Positions 34,011-46,344 of a stretch of 64,000 nt of DNA are shown one piece after another (position 1 is the stretch's first letter; each line of letters opens with the position of its first letter). The notes beneath the pieces are model-generated. The model did not search any database, was not told the origin of the DNA, and saw nothing but the letters and a program-made list of their open reading frames with translations. The stretch is from NCBI RefSeq assembly GCF_036884655.1, contig NC_088359.1, positions 14,737,501 through 14,801,500 on the forward strand, written 5' to 3'. This DNA is from Musa acuminata AAA Group (Eukaryota; Streptophyta; Magnoliopsida; Zingiberales; Musaceae). Position numbers and translations under genes: made by a program.

Positions 34011-35502
34011 TGTTGGGAAATCTTGGGGGCGACATCATATGCGCAGCGGAAGAATAAGAAAACAAAATCCCCGATTCCCAAAGAGATGTTCATCGTCGTG
34101 CGAAGATTGGTACGCAAAATCTACGAAACTTAAAACTACGTATAGAGTAGATTGTGTTACCTAGGGAGATCGTATATCCCTATTTCCTTGCAGATCCTTA
34201 GGAGAGGGTGAAGGAGGTCAAGCGTCCTCTTCTCTAGTAGTGATCCACACAGCAGGGTTACGACGACGCTCCTCAAAACTCCAGGCCTGCTCTGAGGTGG
34301 AGAGGGAGAGGAGAATAGGAAAGGCAAGCAAAGGCTCTAGCCTATGAGGCTCTGAATCCCTCCTATTTATAGAGGTCCCTTGTCAAACCCTAATGGGTCC
34401 TCCCCTAGTGGGTATTGGATCTGCATCCAATAAGACAAAGACTCCGTCGGATATCTCATATCCGAACCTCTACTCATCGCAATGCCTACCATATGTGTGT
34501 GACCCTCTAGGCCCAATATCGAACTGGCCGTGAGTCATACCTATCAGAACTCCTTCTAACTCAGTGAATTATTATCTTTGTAATAATTCACTCGACTCAT
34601 CGACTACGGACGTACTAAGCCACTACGCCGTAGTCCCCAGACGATACAGAGGAATCCAATCCATTGGACCTGTCTATCCTCAGTTACCGTTTAACCTATA
34701 GTCCCTCATCCCTCTAATATCCCAGAGACCGTATATTGAGCATGGTGCTGTCAGACCCATACGGTTTCTACTCGAGTCTCGCTCTAATCGGATTCTCCCG
34801 GAGAACTCTTTCTCTCTCAACCCGAATGACCCTAGCCAGGTATTTGTCTGAGCAAAAACACATGGGATATTCCTCTCATGACGTCGAGAGTGGATGATCC
34901 TCTATCGACACTCAATAGCCCTCGTAAGGTCGACTACCACTCCCAATGACCAGTTGTACTAGATCTAGGACAACCAAACCTCTAAGTCTGGTATCAAAGA
35001 GTGGACCACTTATATAGGACATCCTTGGTGTCTCAAGTCTAAGGACCAATACACCACTAGGACTACAGAATCGCTGTCTGACAATAAGGCATCAACAACC
35101 ATCCAGCATTTCGTAAGCGGATCAATTAGTGAACTCATTCTCCAATGAGCACCTATACTGTATCCCTAGTGTCCCTACACAAGCAGCTATAAGACTAGCT
35201 GCATCCATCATATGGACGGGTATACAACACACTAGTATGTCTGGTAATCACGATGTCCCTCTCGAGTAACCTATGACCGGGATTATTTAGCATCTGTGTT
35301 TAAAGGTGAATCGATCTCATTATCGTGATCTCATCACAATCCGATTCCCATTGCACAAATCCAAGGACATCAAATATATATATGCACATATGCAACAGTT
35401 ATAAAGTGATATTCGCCAAAATATAATAAGCAAAAAGATTCTGTATCAAGTCACATGTGCCATCACTCACGTGATTGGCTTGTTAGGCACCTATGACTAG
35501 CA
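34011..35502 (-). mobile_element. E8 3' LTR, copia delta family
   Basis: A 1492-bp LTR, TGCTAGTCATAGG...GATTTCCCAACA on the minus strand, preceded there by a polypurine tract (AAGTGGGAGAT, complement of 35503-35513). TATA box at 34364-34371. It is a close relative of the E9 3' LTR (36708-38200). Confidence 0.92.
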
Positions 35503-35522
35503 ATCTCCCACTTGATCTAAAG

Positions 35523-36707
35523 TCAATCACCTATGTGTCTGATCCCTATCAGACCCCTGTGACGCTCAAAGACAATCTGAGACAACGGTTTTGTTAATAG
35601 ATATGCAATGTTATCTTCGGATGGAACTCTTTCCACTACTACATCTTCTCGGGTTACGATCTCTTTGATATAAGTTGGAACCTCCTCAAAACACTTCTGA
35701 TGAGACCCGGGTTCCCTTATTTGAGTAATCACCCCATAATTATCGCAATATAAGGAAGTCGGCTCCTCGCTACTCGGCACGACTCCAAAATCTGTGATGA
35801 ACTTCTTCACCCAGACTCCCTCCTTTGCTGCATCCGATGCAGCAATGTACTCCGCCTCTGTGATCGAGTCAGTAGTAGTATCTTGCTTGGAACTCTTCCA
35901 GCACACTGCTCCTTCATTCAAGGTGTACACATACCCTGAATTTGACTTGCTATTATCGACATCAGATTGAAAACTTGAGTCCGTGTAGCCTTCAACCTTA
36001 AGGCTATTACCTCCATATACTAGTAAAAGATCCTTGGTCCTTCTCAAGTACTTAAGGATACACTTTACTGCTTTCCAGTGCTCCAAGCCTGGATCCGCCT
36101 GATACCTGCTCGTGACACTCAGAGCATGCGCTATATCAAGCCTAGTACATAGCATGGCATACATGATAGACCCTATTGCTGAGGCATAAGGTATCATATC
36201 CATGTTCGCCCTTTCTTTTGGAGTCTATGGGGACATACTCGTAGAAAATGATATCCCATATCTCATTGGTATGAGACATCTCTTAGAATTTTTCATGCCA
36301 AACCATTTGACAATGGTTTCTATGTACCTGGACTAGGACAAGCCAAGCATCCTCTTGGATCTATCTCTATAGATTCTAATCCTCAAGATATAGGATGCTT
36401 CCCCTAAGTCCTTCATGGAGAAGTGTTTAGATAACCAAGTATTTACTGTGGATAGCATTCCTACGTCATTCCCAATTATGAGAATGTTATCCACATATAA
36501 CACCAAAAAGGTGATAGTGCTCCCACTTACCTTCCTGTACACACAAGGCTCATCTTCGTTCTTAACGAAGTCATAAGATCTGAGTGCCTCATCAAATCTT
36601 ATGTTACAACTTCGGGAAGCTTGCTTTAGTCCATAAATGGATCTAAGAAACCTGCACACTTTATCTGGGCAGTTCTTGGACAAGAATCCCTCAGGTTGCA
36701 TCATATA
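35523..36707 (-). pseudogene. E8 copia pol, C-terminal part (RT and RNase H)
   Basis: The 3' end of a copia polyprotein. RT block 36704-36333 reads GFLSKN, IYGLKQAS and then YVDN instead of YVDD, so the second catalytic aspartate is lost by a G to A change. After a frame break, RNase H follows at 36203-35523 (TEAEYIAA, YCDNYG, and the C-terminal HRGLIGIRHI). E9 inserted inside the RT domain at 36707/36708, and the upstream part of E8 is beyond the right edge of the window. Confidence 0.9.
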
Positions 36708-38200
36708 TGTTGGGAAATCTAGGGGGCGACATCATATGCGCAGCGGAAGAATAAGAAAATAAAATCCCCGATTCCCAAAGAGATGTTCGTCATCGTGCGA
36801 AGATTGGTGCGTAAAATCCGCGAAACTTAAAACTGCATATAGAGTATATTATGTTACCTAGGGAGATCGTATATCCCTGTTTCCTTGCAGATCCTTAGGA
36901 GAGGGTGAAGGAGGTCAAGCGTCCTCCTCTCTAGCGGTGATCCACACAGCAGGATTGCGACGACGCTTCTCAAAACTCCAAGCCTGATTTGAGGTGGAGA
37001 GGGGAAGGAGAATAGGAGAGGCAAGCAAAGGCTCTAGCCTATGAGGTTCTGAATCCCTCCTATTTATAGAGGTCCCCTGTCAAACCCTAATGGGTCCTCC
37101 CCTAGTGGGTATTGGATCTGCATCCAATAAGACAAGGGCTCCGTCGGATATCTCATATCCGAACCTCTACTCATTGCAATGCCTACCATATGTGTGTGAC
37201 CCTCTAGGCCCAATATCGAACTGGCCATGAGTCATACCTATCAGAACTCCTTCTAACTCAGTGAATTATTATCTTAGTAATAATTCACTTGACTCATCGA
37301 CTACGGACGTACTAGGCCACTACGCCGTAGTCCCTAGACGATACAGGGGAATCCAATCCATTGGACCTATCTGTCCTCAGTTACCGTGTACATATAGTCC
37401 CTCATCCATCTAATATCCCAGAGACCGTATATCGAGCATGGTGCTGTCAGACCCATACGGTTTCTACTCGAGTCTCGCTCTAATCGGATTCTCCCGGAGA
37501 ACTCTTTCTCTCTCAACCCGAATGACCCTGGCCAGGGATTTGTCTGAGCAAGAACACACGGGATATTCTTCTCATGACGCCGAGAGTGGATGATCTTCTA
37601 TCGACACTCAATAGCCCTCGTAAGGTCGACTACCACTCCCAATGACCAGTTGTACTAGATCTGGGACAGCCAAACCTATAAGTATGGTATCAAAGAGTGG
37701 AGCACTCATACAGGACATCCTTGGTGTCTCAAGTCTAAGGACCAAATACACCACTAGGACTACTGAATCGCTGTCTGACAAGAAGGCATCATCAACCATC
37801 CAATATTCCGTAAGCGGATCAATCAGTGAACTCATTCTCCAATGCGCACCTGTACTGTATCCCTAGTGTCCCTACACGAGCAGCTATGAAACCAGCTGCA
37901 TCCATCATATGGATGGGTATACAGCACACTAGTCTATCCGGTTATCACGATGTCCCTCTCGAGTAACCTATGACCAGGATTATTTAGGATATGTGTTTAA
38001 AGGTGAATCAATCTCATTATCGGGATCTCATCACGATCCGATTCCCATTGCACAAATCCAAGGACATCACAATATATATATGCACATATGCAATAGTTAT
38101 AAAGTGATATACGCTAAAATATAATAAGCAAAAAGATTCTGTATCAAGTCACACGTGCCATCACTCACGTGATTGGCTTGCTGGGCACCTATGAATAGCA
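36708..38200 (-). mobile_element. E9 3' LTR, copia delta family
   Basis: A 1493-bp LTR starting TGCTATTCATAGG on the minus strand after a polypurine tract (AAGTGGGAGAT). TATA box at 37061-37068. ATATA (36703-36707) on the outer side is the probable target duplication; its partner was lost when E11 broke the other end. Confidence 0.92.
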
Positions 38201-38204
38201 ATCT

Positions 38205-41106
38205 CCCACTTGACCTAAAGCCAATCACTTATGTGTCTGATCCCCATCAGACCCCTGTGATGCTCAAAGACAAAATGAGACAACGGCATTGTCAGTGGAT
38301 CTGCAATGTTATCTTTGGATGGAACTCTTTCCACTGCTACATCTTCTCGGATTACGATCTCTCTAATTAGTTGGAACCTCCTCAGAACACTTCTGTTGAG
38401 ACCCGAGTTCCCTTATTTTAGTAATCACCCCGTTGTTGTCGCAATATAAGGAGATCAGCTCCTCGCTACCCGGCACAACTCCCAAATCTGTGATGAACTT
38501 CTTCACCCAGACTCCCTCCTTTGCTGCATCTGATGCAGCAATGTACTCCGCCTCTGTGGTCGAGTCAGCAGTGGTATCTTGCTTGGAACTCTTCCAGCAC
38601 ACTGCTCCTCCATTCAAGGTGTACACATATCCTGAATTCGACTTGCTATCATCGACATCAGACTGAAAACTTGAGTCAGTGTAGCCTTCAACCTTAAGGC
38701 TATTACCTCCATATACTAGTAAAAGATTCATAGTCCTTCTCAAGTACTTAAGGATATACTTTACTGCTTTCCAGTACTCCAAGCCTGGATCCGCCTAATA
38801 CCTGCTCGTGACACTAAGAGCATGCGCTATATCAGGCCTAGTACATAGCATGGTATACATGATAGACCCTATTGCTAAGGCATAAGGTATCATATCCATG
38901 TTCGCCCTTTCTTTTGGAGTCTTTGGGGACATACTCGTAGAAAGCGATATCCCATGTCTCATCTGTATGAGACCTCTCTTGGAAATTTCCTTGCCAAACC
39001 TTTTGACAATGGTTTCTATGTACCTGGACTGGGACAAACCAAGCATCCTCTTGGATCTATCTCTATAGATTCTAATCCCCAAGATATAGGATGCTTCCCC
39101 TAAGTCCTTCATGGAGAAGTGTCTAGATAACCAAGCCTTTACTGTGGATAGCATTCCTACGTCGTTCCCAACGATGAGGATGTCATCCACATATAACACT
39201 AAAAAGGTGATAGCGCTCCCACTTACCTTCCTGTACACACAAGGCTCATCTTCGTTCTTAACGAAGTCATAAGATCTGATTGCCTTATCAAATCTTATGT
39301 TCCAACTTCGGGAAGCTTGCTTTAGTCCATAAATGGATCTAAGCAACCTACACACCTTATCAGGCCAGTTCTTGGACACGAATCCCTCAAGTTGCATCAC
39401 ATACACCTCCTCCTCGAGGTTCCCATTGAGGAATGTGGTTTTCACAGTCATTTGCCAGATCTCATAATCATAGTGTGCTGCAATAGCCAATAGAATTCTA
39501 ATGGATTTTAGCATTGCTATGGGTGAGAAGGTTTCGTCGTAGTCAACACCTTACCTTTGACGATACCCCTTAGCCACTAGCCTTGCTTTATAGGTCTCTA
39601 CCTTTCCATCTACTCCGATCTTTTTCTTAAAGATCCACTTGCAACCGATGGGTACAATACCTTCGGGCGCATCAACTAGGTTCCAAACCTTATTGGAGTA
39701 CATAGAATCCATCTCAGAATTCATGGCTTCTTGCCACTTCCCGGAGTCTATACTCATAATAGCCTCCTCGTAGGTTTGAGGATCAATATCCTCAACATCC
39801 TCTCCTCTAATATGTCCATATATCTCTCAGGAGGATGGGATACTCTATCAGACCTGCGGAAAGTTGAAACTTGTGTATTAGGTACTTGAACAGACTCGGG
39901 CTGTAGAGTGGTGCTTGAGCTTGGTTCTCCAACCTTGCTCAACTCTATCATTCTCCCACTATCTCCGCCAAGAATGTGTTCCTTCTCAAGGAACACTGCT
40001 CTCTCTTAGCTACAAAGACCTTTTGGTCCTCGAGATGATAGAAATAATACCCACAAGTTTCCTTGGGGTATCCGACAAATTTCCATCGCTTTATCCTTGA
40101 TTCTAACTTATCGGGGTTGTGTCTTTTAACGTGGGCAGGGCAGCCCCAAATCTTAACAACCTTAAGATCAGGCTTCTTCCCTTTCCATATCTCATATGGT
40201 GTAGACACTACCGACTTAGTTGGAACTCTGTTCAGAAGGTAAGCTGCGGTTTCTAGGGCATATCCCCAGAATGAGATGGGTAGGTCAGCGAAACTCATCA
40301 TGGACCGTACCATGTCTAATAACGTACGATTTCTCCTTTTAGAGACACCATTGAGCTGAGGTGTATAAGGAGGTGTCCATTGGGATAATATCCCATGGTC
40401 CTTGAGGAACTGAGTAAACTCTGTACTTAAGTACTCACCTCCTCGATCTGATCGAAGAGTTTTGATACTCTTTCCAGTCTGGTTCTCCACCTCATTCTTA
40501 TACTATCTGAATTTCTCAAAGGCCTCGTACTTGTACTTTATTAAGTACACATATCCATACCTTGAGAAATCATCAGTAAATGTAATGAAGTAGTAGTAAC
40601 CTCCAATGGCATGAGTTGACATGGGTCCACATACATCACTATGTATGAGTTCCAACAGCTCAATGGCTCTCTCTCCAATTCCACTAAATAGAGAGTTGGT
40701 CAGTTTTCCACGAATGTAAGGCTCACAAGTTGCATATGACACATAGTCGAATGGATCTAGATATCCATCATTTAGCAACTTTTGAATCCTTCTTTCATGG
40801 ATGTGACCTAGCCTACAATGCCACAGGTATGCACTGTTCATCTCATCTCGTTTCCTTTTGGACACATTTACATTCATGATATGTGTAGTGTCTAACTTAA
40901 ATAAACCATTATGCAATGTTCCTTTCGTGATGTTCTTATCATCTAATAATATCGAATAACCATTATTCTCAAAAACAAATTTATATCCACTAACTATTAA
41001 ACATGAAATGGAGATAATGTATTTGATAATGGAAGGAACAAAATAACATGCATCTAATGTAATAAAAGCTCCACTAGGCAGATGTAGGGCGACCTCGCCA
41101 ACAGCT
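38205..41106 (-). pseudogene. E9 copia pol, main part (integrase, RT, RNase H)
   Basis: Copia polyprotein of the Tork-like type, read from 41106. Blocks: end of protease and zinc-binding integrase domain (WHCRLGHIHERR) at 41106-40503; integrase core (40490-39948) with SDRGGEY but NGVSKRRNR, where the catalytic Glu is Lys; linker and RT start (39996-39551); RT with YVDDILIVG (39514-38795); RNase H (38782-38363). Stops or frameshifts separate these blocks. The protease is split by the insertion of E10: its first half lies at about 51895-51760. Confidence 0.9.
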
Positions 41107-42370
41107 TGTTGAATCTCGGATTTTGATGATATAATCAATTGGTGGGTTAATTGATCTAATCCATATTATTGAGTTAAGTGTGCAGGATTAACTACGATAA
41201 CCAGAAAACATAAAGCAAGGATACCGGAGTCGAGCTCGATGGACGTTTAAGAGACCGAAGAATCATCGGAGATGCTGCCGGAACCATCCGAGAAGAAATC
41301 GGGAACGTGTCGGAAGTTCGCCGAATAAATCGTCGGAGGCTCGCGGAGATCACCGAGAAGGCTCGGCTACTCGTTAAAGTCATCACAAAGATTGGGAGCT
41401 TGCAGGGAGTCCGTCGGAAGAAGTTCGTCGGAAAGCTCGCCGGAACAAGACTCGACGTTCGCGGTTAAAAAACTTGCTTAGGATGTTTTTTTTGTGTTAT
41501 GTAGTTCACCTGTAATTAGGATTAGGATTAAGAGATAATCCTATATCAGGGTTAGGGGCCAACTGGGCCCAAAGTCAGAGTTGGTTTAGGCTAAAAATTA
41601 AGCTAAACCAGCGAACTAGAGAGCCAAGATTGAAGCCCAACTAGTGGCTGAAAACACTGTAGTCGGGCTGAAAACACTGTAGGCGGTGGCACCGCCCAGC
41701 ACCCAAGAGCTGGGCGGTGACACCTCCTTGGCTGGGCGGTTGCACCGTCCAACACCCGAGCACTGGGCGGTGGCACCGCCTGGCTGGGCGGTGGAACCTC
41801 CAGCACCGGAAACCCTAAGAAAATTCAAATTTTGGAGCCCAAAATTTGAATCCTCTTGAGGCCTATAAATACCCCTCAAATCTCAGCTGAGGTTACAACT
41901 TTTGAGAAGCATTTTTGATTGAGAGAAAAGTCTTAGAAAGTCTTAGCAAGTCTTGTTTTCAATTTGCTAGAGAGTTCTCCTCCTCCTTTCTTATTGAAAA
42001 TTTGTAAGAGGTTGAGCTGCTTGTAAAAGGTTGTAAGAGGGGTGTTTACCCTTCCATTTCAAGAGACTTGCTAGTGGAAGGTGGGAGCCTCATCGAAGAG
42101 GGGACTCGCAAGTGGAGTAGGTCATTTGACCGAACCACTCTAAAAATCGGCGTAATCTCTGGTTTGCTTTTATTATTGTCATTTACATTACTGCAAATCT
42201 TCTTACTGCTTTAGTTCCTCATTACTCTTGCTGCGCAACTTTAAGAATACGCCTTCAAGTTAAATTTCTCAAGTTTCGTTCTTAACGTACGAAAGATTTT
42301 GATTAAAATCGAAGTTTTAATCCGCTGCACTAATTCACCCCCCCCTCTTAGTGCCGCTCCGATCCTAACA
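41107..42370 (+). mobile_element. E10 5' LTR
   Basis: 1264 bp, TGTTGAATCTCGG...GATCCTAACA. TATA box TATAAATA at 41865-41872; GC-rich GGCGGTGGCACCGCC block at about 41680-41800; C7 tract flanked by GCACTAA and TTAGTGC near the inner end. Confidence 0.95.
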
Positions 42371-42372
42371 AG

Positions 42373-42385
42373 TGGTATCAGAGCA
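42373..42385 (+). promoter_or_regulatory. E10 primer-binding site
   Basis: TGGTATCAGAGCA two bases after the 5' LTR; complementary to the 3' end of initiator methionine tRNA. Confidence 0.93.
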
Positions 42386-43591
42386 AGGTTATCTCTCATA
42401 TTTGGTTTAATACCCAAGAGAGATGGCTTACTCCGGCATGCAAGAGGGCCATTCTATTGCACGACCACCTTTGTTTAATGGGTCGGATTACATATATTGG
42501 AAGACTCGCATGAGAATCTTCCTCATTTCTATGGACTTTGAGCTTTGGTCTATTGTCGAGAATGGATTTCAAAAATCTTGTCTTCCGATGAGCGAATGGA
42601 ATGAATCGGAGAAGAAGGTTTTTGCTTTAAATGCAAAGGCTATGAATGCCTTGTTTTGTGCATTAGACAAAAACGAATTTAATCGTGTTTCAATGTGTGA
42701 TTCGGCTTTTGATATTTGGAGAACTCTTGAGGTCACTCATGAAGGCACTAGCCGAGTGAAAGAGTCCAAAATCAACATCCTTGTGCACTCTTACGAACTT
42801 TTCCGAATGAAACCAAGTGAGTCCATCGGAGACATGTACACCCGGTTTACGGATGTCATCAATGGACTCAAAGCTCTTGGTAAAGATTTTACTAACTTTG
42901 AACTAGTAACTAAAATCTTAAGATCCCTCCCTAAAAGTTGGGATCCAAAAGTTACGGCCATTCAAGAGGCCAAAGACCTTAAAGCATTCCCTCTTGAAGA
43001 ACTCATTGGGTCTCTAATGACCTACGAAATGACATGTCAAGCTCATGACGAGCTCGAGAATCCCCTTCCAAAGAACAGGAAGGATATTGCACTCAAATCA
43101 CAAGAAGACCACTTGAAAGGAACATCAAGTGATGACGACAGTGACAATGACATTGTACTTTTGACTCAAAAATTTAAAAAATATTTAAGAAAGAACAAAC
43201 TTAAAAATAATGTAAAAAATAAATTTGAACAAAAGAAGGACCAAGTGATTTGCTATGAATGCAAAAAACCGGGACACTACAAGAACGATTGTCCTCAAGC
43301 CAAAAAGAGGACATCAAAGAAGAAGGCGTTCAAGGCAACGTGGGATGATTCAAGCGCATCCGAAGAAGAGGAGTCCAACACCGAGCAAGTTGCTCATTAC
43401 GCGCTAATGGCGTTAGGAGAAGAGGTATGTGATTTATTTAATGAAGATTTATCTTTTGAAGAACTATCTATCGCTTTTCATGAATTATTTGATGAATGTA
43501 GAACTGTTAGCAAGAAGTTAAGTATCTTAAAGAAAGAGCATGCTTTGCTACAAGATAAGTTTGATAGTCTTCAAACTCCTCCATGCTCTAA

Positions 43592-45959
43592 TGTGAGCAC
43601 TTTTTTTTTTTTTTTGGTAAGTAAAAGTAAATTTATTATGTGTAAAGTTTCTACAAATAGCTTTATCTATACAAGTCATAGACAAAGCCAAGTTACTCAT
43701 AGAGTGCGAATGCGATAGTTATGACTACACATGCTGTAGACTATAACTACCTGTGGGTACATTATTTGGCATCATTCCCAAGATATTTTGCTAATAGCAA
43801 AATTAAATTTGATAAAAATATCTTTTTCTCTTCGGGTGAAGTGCTCGGTTTTTAGATCTTGCTCCAAACAGGATCTTGAGTCTCTAATAATCTCTTTCAA
43901 GAGCTGAGCATTGTTTGTGTGTTGACATTCAAAGATTCTATTACATCTCTCCTTCCACATCCACCAAATAGCGCATCTGAAAGTAACCTTTGCCAGTTGT
44001 GTTAGAGGCCCTTTTCTTGAGAAACATTGCATAAGGTCGCCTAGTTTTTGGTGCAAGTTTGGTTGCGGCAGTCTATTGAGTTCAAATCGTTGGAGAATCT
44101 CCTTCCATATCCATTTTGTATAATCACAAGCAAAATAGAGGTGGTCAACAGTTTCTTCTTGTTGCAAACAAAGGGAGCATCGGTTAACATAATAGATACC
44201 TCTTCTTTTCATATTGTCTATTGTAGGTAGTTTATTGAGAAGGGCTTGCCATGTACATAAGCAGTGTCTTTGTGATCCCGGTCGATCCCATGTCCAACTG
44301 CTTGGGACCCACTTGTTATTTCTTTGCCTAATTTGATTCCATGCGGATGTGGCACTAAATTTGCCATTGTCATGAGGCCAAATAAGTATATCTGAAGAGT
44401 TGTTCCTGATTGGAATAGCTATGATAGTCGGCCAAAGTGATAACATTTCGGGAGAAATAGGATTAGGGAGACACCAGGTACCGTTAGCAATGAACTCGAA
44501 AACCTTCCAATCTTTGGGAGCCCCAAGATCTTTTCGTATTCTGTCGCCATATAATTGAAATATACTCTTCCCACTCACCCAAGGATCGTACCACATATTA
44601 GTACTAGTTCCAGAAGAGATTGCATAAGAGATGTGTTTGATTAGCCAATTCCTTGCCTTTAAAATTCCTTTCCAAGCTGCAGAGTGGTATGTTTTTGTTG
44701 AAATTTCCCAGATTGATTCCTTTGAAAGATACCTAGCAGAAACCCATTGTGACCATAAGGAACATTTGTTTTGCAAAAGATCCCACAATTGTTGTACCAG
44801 GCATGCTTGATTCCAATCTCTAGTATTTCTCAAGTTTAGCCCCCCTTCATCTTTCGGTTTGCAAATGCTATCCCAATTTACCATATGCATTGCCTTATCA
44901 TTTGTGCCATTCCAGAAGAAGTTCATTAATAACCGTTCAATATCTTGGAGAAGTCCAGCAGGCAGAAGAAATGCATTACACCAATATATAGAGTAGGAGT
45001 GCAATACAGAACGGATGAGTTCGAGTCGTCCTGCTTTTGATAGAAGCCTATTTTTCCAAGAAGAAATTCTATTCTTTATTTTTTGCAGGATAGGCTGACA
45101 GTGGGTTTTGTGAATGCCTGTGGATATGAGCGGGAGACCCAAATAAGGAACTGGCAGGCTTCCCTCACTAACCCCCAAAGTTTGTGCAATAAAGACCTTA
45201 TCCTCAACGTAAGGGCTCATATATACTTTACTTTTCGCATGATTTAATTGAAGTCCAGAAACCATACCAAAGTCATTCATAATAGTAGCCAGGTTCTTTA
45301 CTGAAGTTGGATCATTTTGGAGAAAGATAAGTAAATCATCTGCAAATGTTATATGTGATATATGAATAGAGCCAGCATTGGGTACCTTAATGCTGCCATT
45401 TAAGACTGCATGTTCCAACATACAGCTAAGTCCTTCCATCGCAATAGTAAAGAGATACGGAGAGAGTGGATCACCTTGTCGGATGCCATTCGTGCTCCCA
45501 AAAAAACCAATAGGTGAGCCATTAAAGAGTATCGAAAACTTTGGAGTTTCCAGGCAAGATTGAATCCAATTAACCCATTGCTGTGGGAAGTTCATATCGA
45601 GGAGCATCTTATAGATAAATTTCCTATTAACTGAATCAAAGGCTTTCCGTAAATCAGCTTTAAAACATATTTTTGTCCCTCTTGCTTTTGAATGCAAATC
45701 TTTGACCAAGTCATTAGCAAGCAAAATGTTATGATGTATACTTCTCCCTTTGATGAAAGCAGCTTGATTTGGACTAATGATCTTGTGTATTACCTTTTGC
45801 ATTCTATTTGCCAATACTTTGGAGATGATCTTGTAAATAAAGTTGCATAATGATATGGGTCGATAGTTCTCTAGTGAATCAGCCCCTGCATTCTTCAGAA
45901 TTAAAGAAATAAAAGTGCAATTCATCTCTCTAAGAATATGACCTGAAGTGTGAGCACTT
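43592..45959 (-). mobile_element. LINE L2, 5'-truncated copy with 11-bp target duplication
   Basis: Minus-strand LINE body at about 43603-45948, flanked by TGTGAGCACTT at 43592-43602 and 45949-45959. A poly(A) tail (run of T at 43601-43615) marks its 3' end. The 5' end stops within the RT domain, typical of incomplete reverse transcription. It is nearly identical to L1 across its length. Confidence 0.96.
43772..45925 (-). pseudogene. LINE L2 ORF2, 3' part (717 codons)
   Basis: Open frame equal to residues about 494-1206 of the L1 ORF2 plus five extra C-terminal residues. It contains most of the RT core (KADLRKAFDS, GIRQGDPLSPYLF, FADD) and the C-terminal zinc domain (CSLCLQQEETVDHLYFAC). The endonuclease is missing, so it is a dead-on-arrival copy although the frame is intact; the lack of stops shows the insertion is recent. 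Confidence 0.93.
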
Positions 45960-46341
45960 AGAAGTAATAAAAAATGAAAACTTGCTTCTTAAGGAAACCT
46001 TAAACAAGTTTAAGGTTGGTAGCAAAGGATTAGATATGATCCTTGCACACAAGGGTCACATCGCAAATAGAAATGGAATTGGATTTGTAAAAGGATTACA
46101 TCAAAATCCTACCACTTTCATAAAAGGACCTACATTACATGTTTCCTCTTATATGAAATGTAACTTTTGTTGCAAATCCGGACATATTGCCTACAAATGC
46201 CCATTTAGGAAAATTAGTTCACAAAAATTAATATGGGTTCCTAAAGGAACTATAAAGAATTCAATAATAAATAACAAAGTTAGTGGGTCAATTTTTGAGG
46301 CACCCAAAATCAAATGGGTACCTAAAAATCATGCTCTTTTG

Positions 46342-46344
46342 TAG
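46342..46344 (+). promoter_or_regulatory. In-frame UAG between gag and pol of E10
   Basis: The gag frame stops at TAG, yet the same frame is open afterward. The protease DSG motif is encoded 13-15 codons later (46381-46389), before the first ATG (46402). Production of active protease therefore needs readthrough. TAG sits at the same place in E2 (complement of 5629-5631) and E12 (62277-62279). Confidence 0.7.

Larger units (their letters stand above)
42423..46344 (+). pseudogene. E10 copia gag, interrupted by LINE L2
   Basis: Capsid/nucleocapsid protein. The frame starts MAYSGMQEGHS at 42423, runs open to the L2 insertion at 43603 and resumes after it (45960-46344). It encodes a capsid-type domain (about residues 20-220), an acidic and lysine-rich linker, a CCHC knuckle (CYECKKPGHYKNDC) near residue 280, a coiled-coil-like segment rich in Leu/Lys, and after L2 a second knuckle (CNFCCKSGHIAYKC). 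Without L2 there is no internal stop. It ends at TAG 46342-46344; the same frame then continues into protease and pol. L2 abolishes expression of this copy. Confidence 0.92.
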
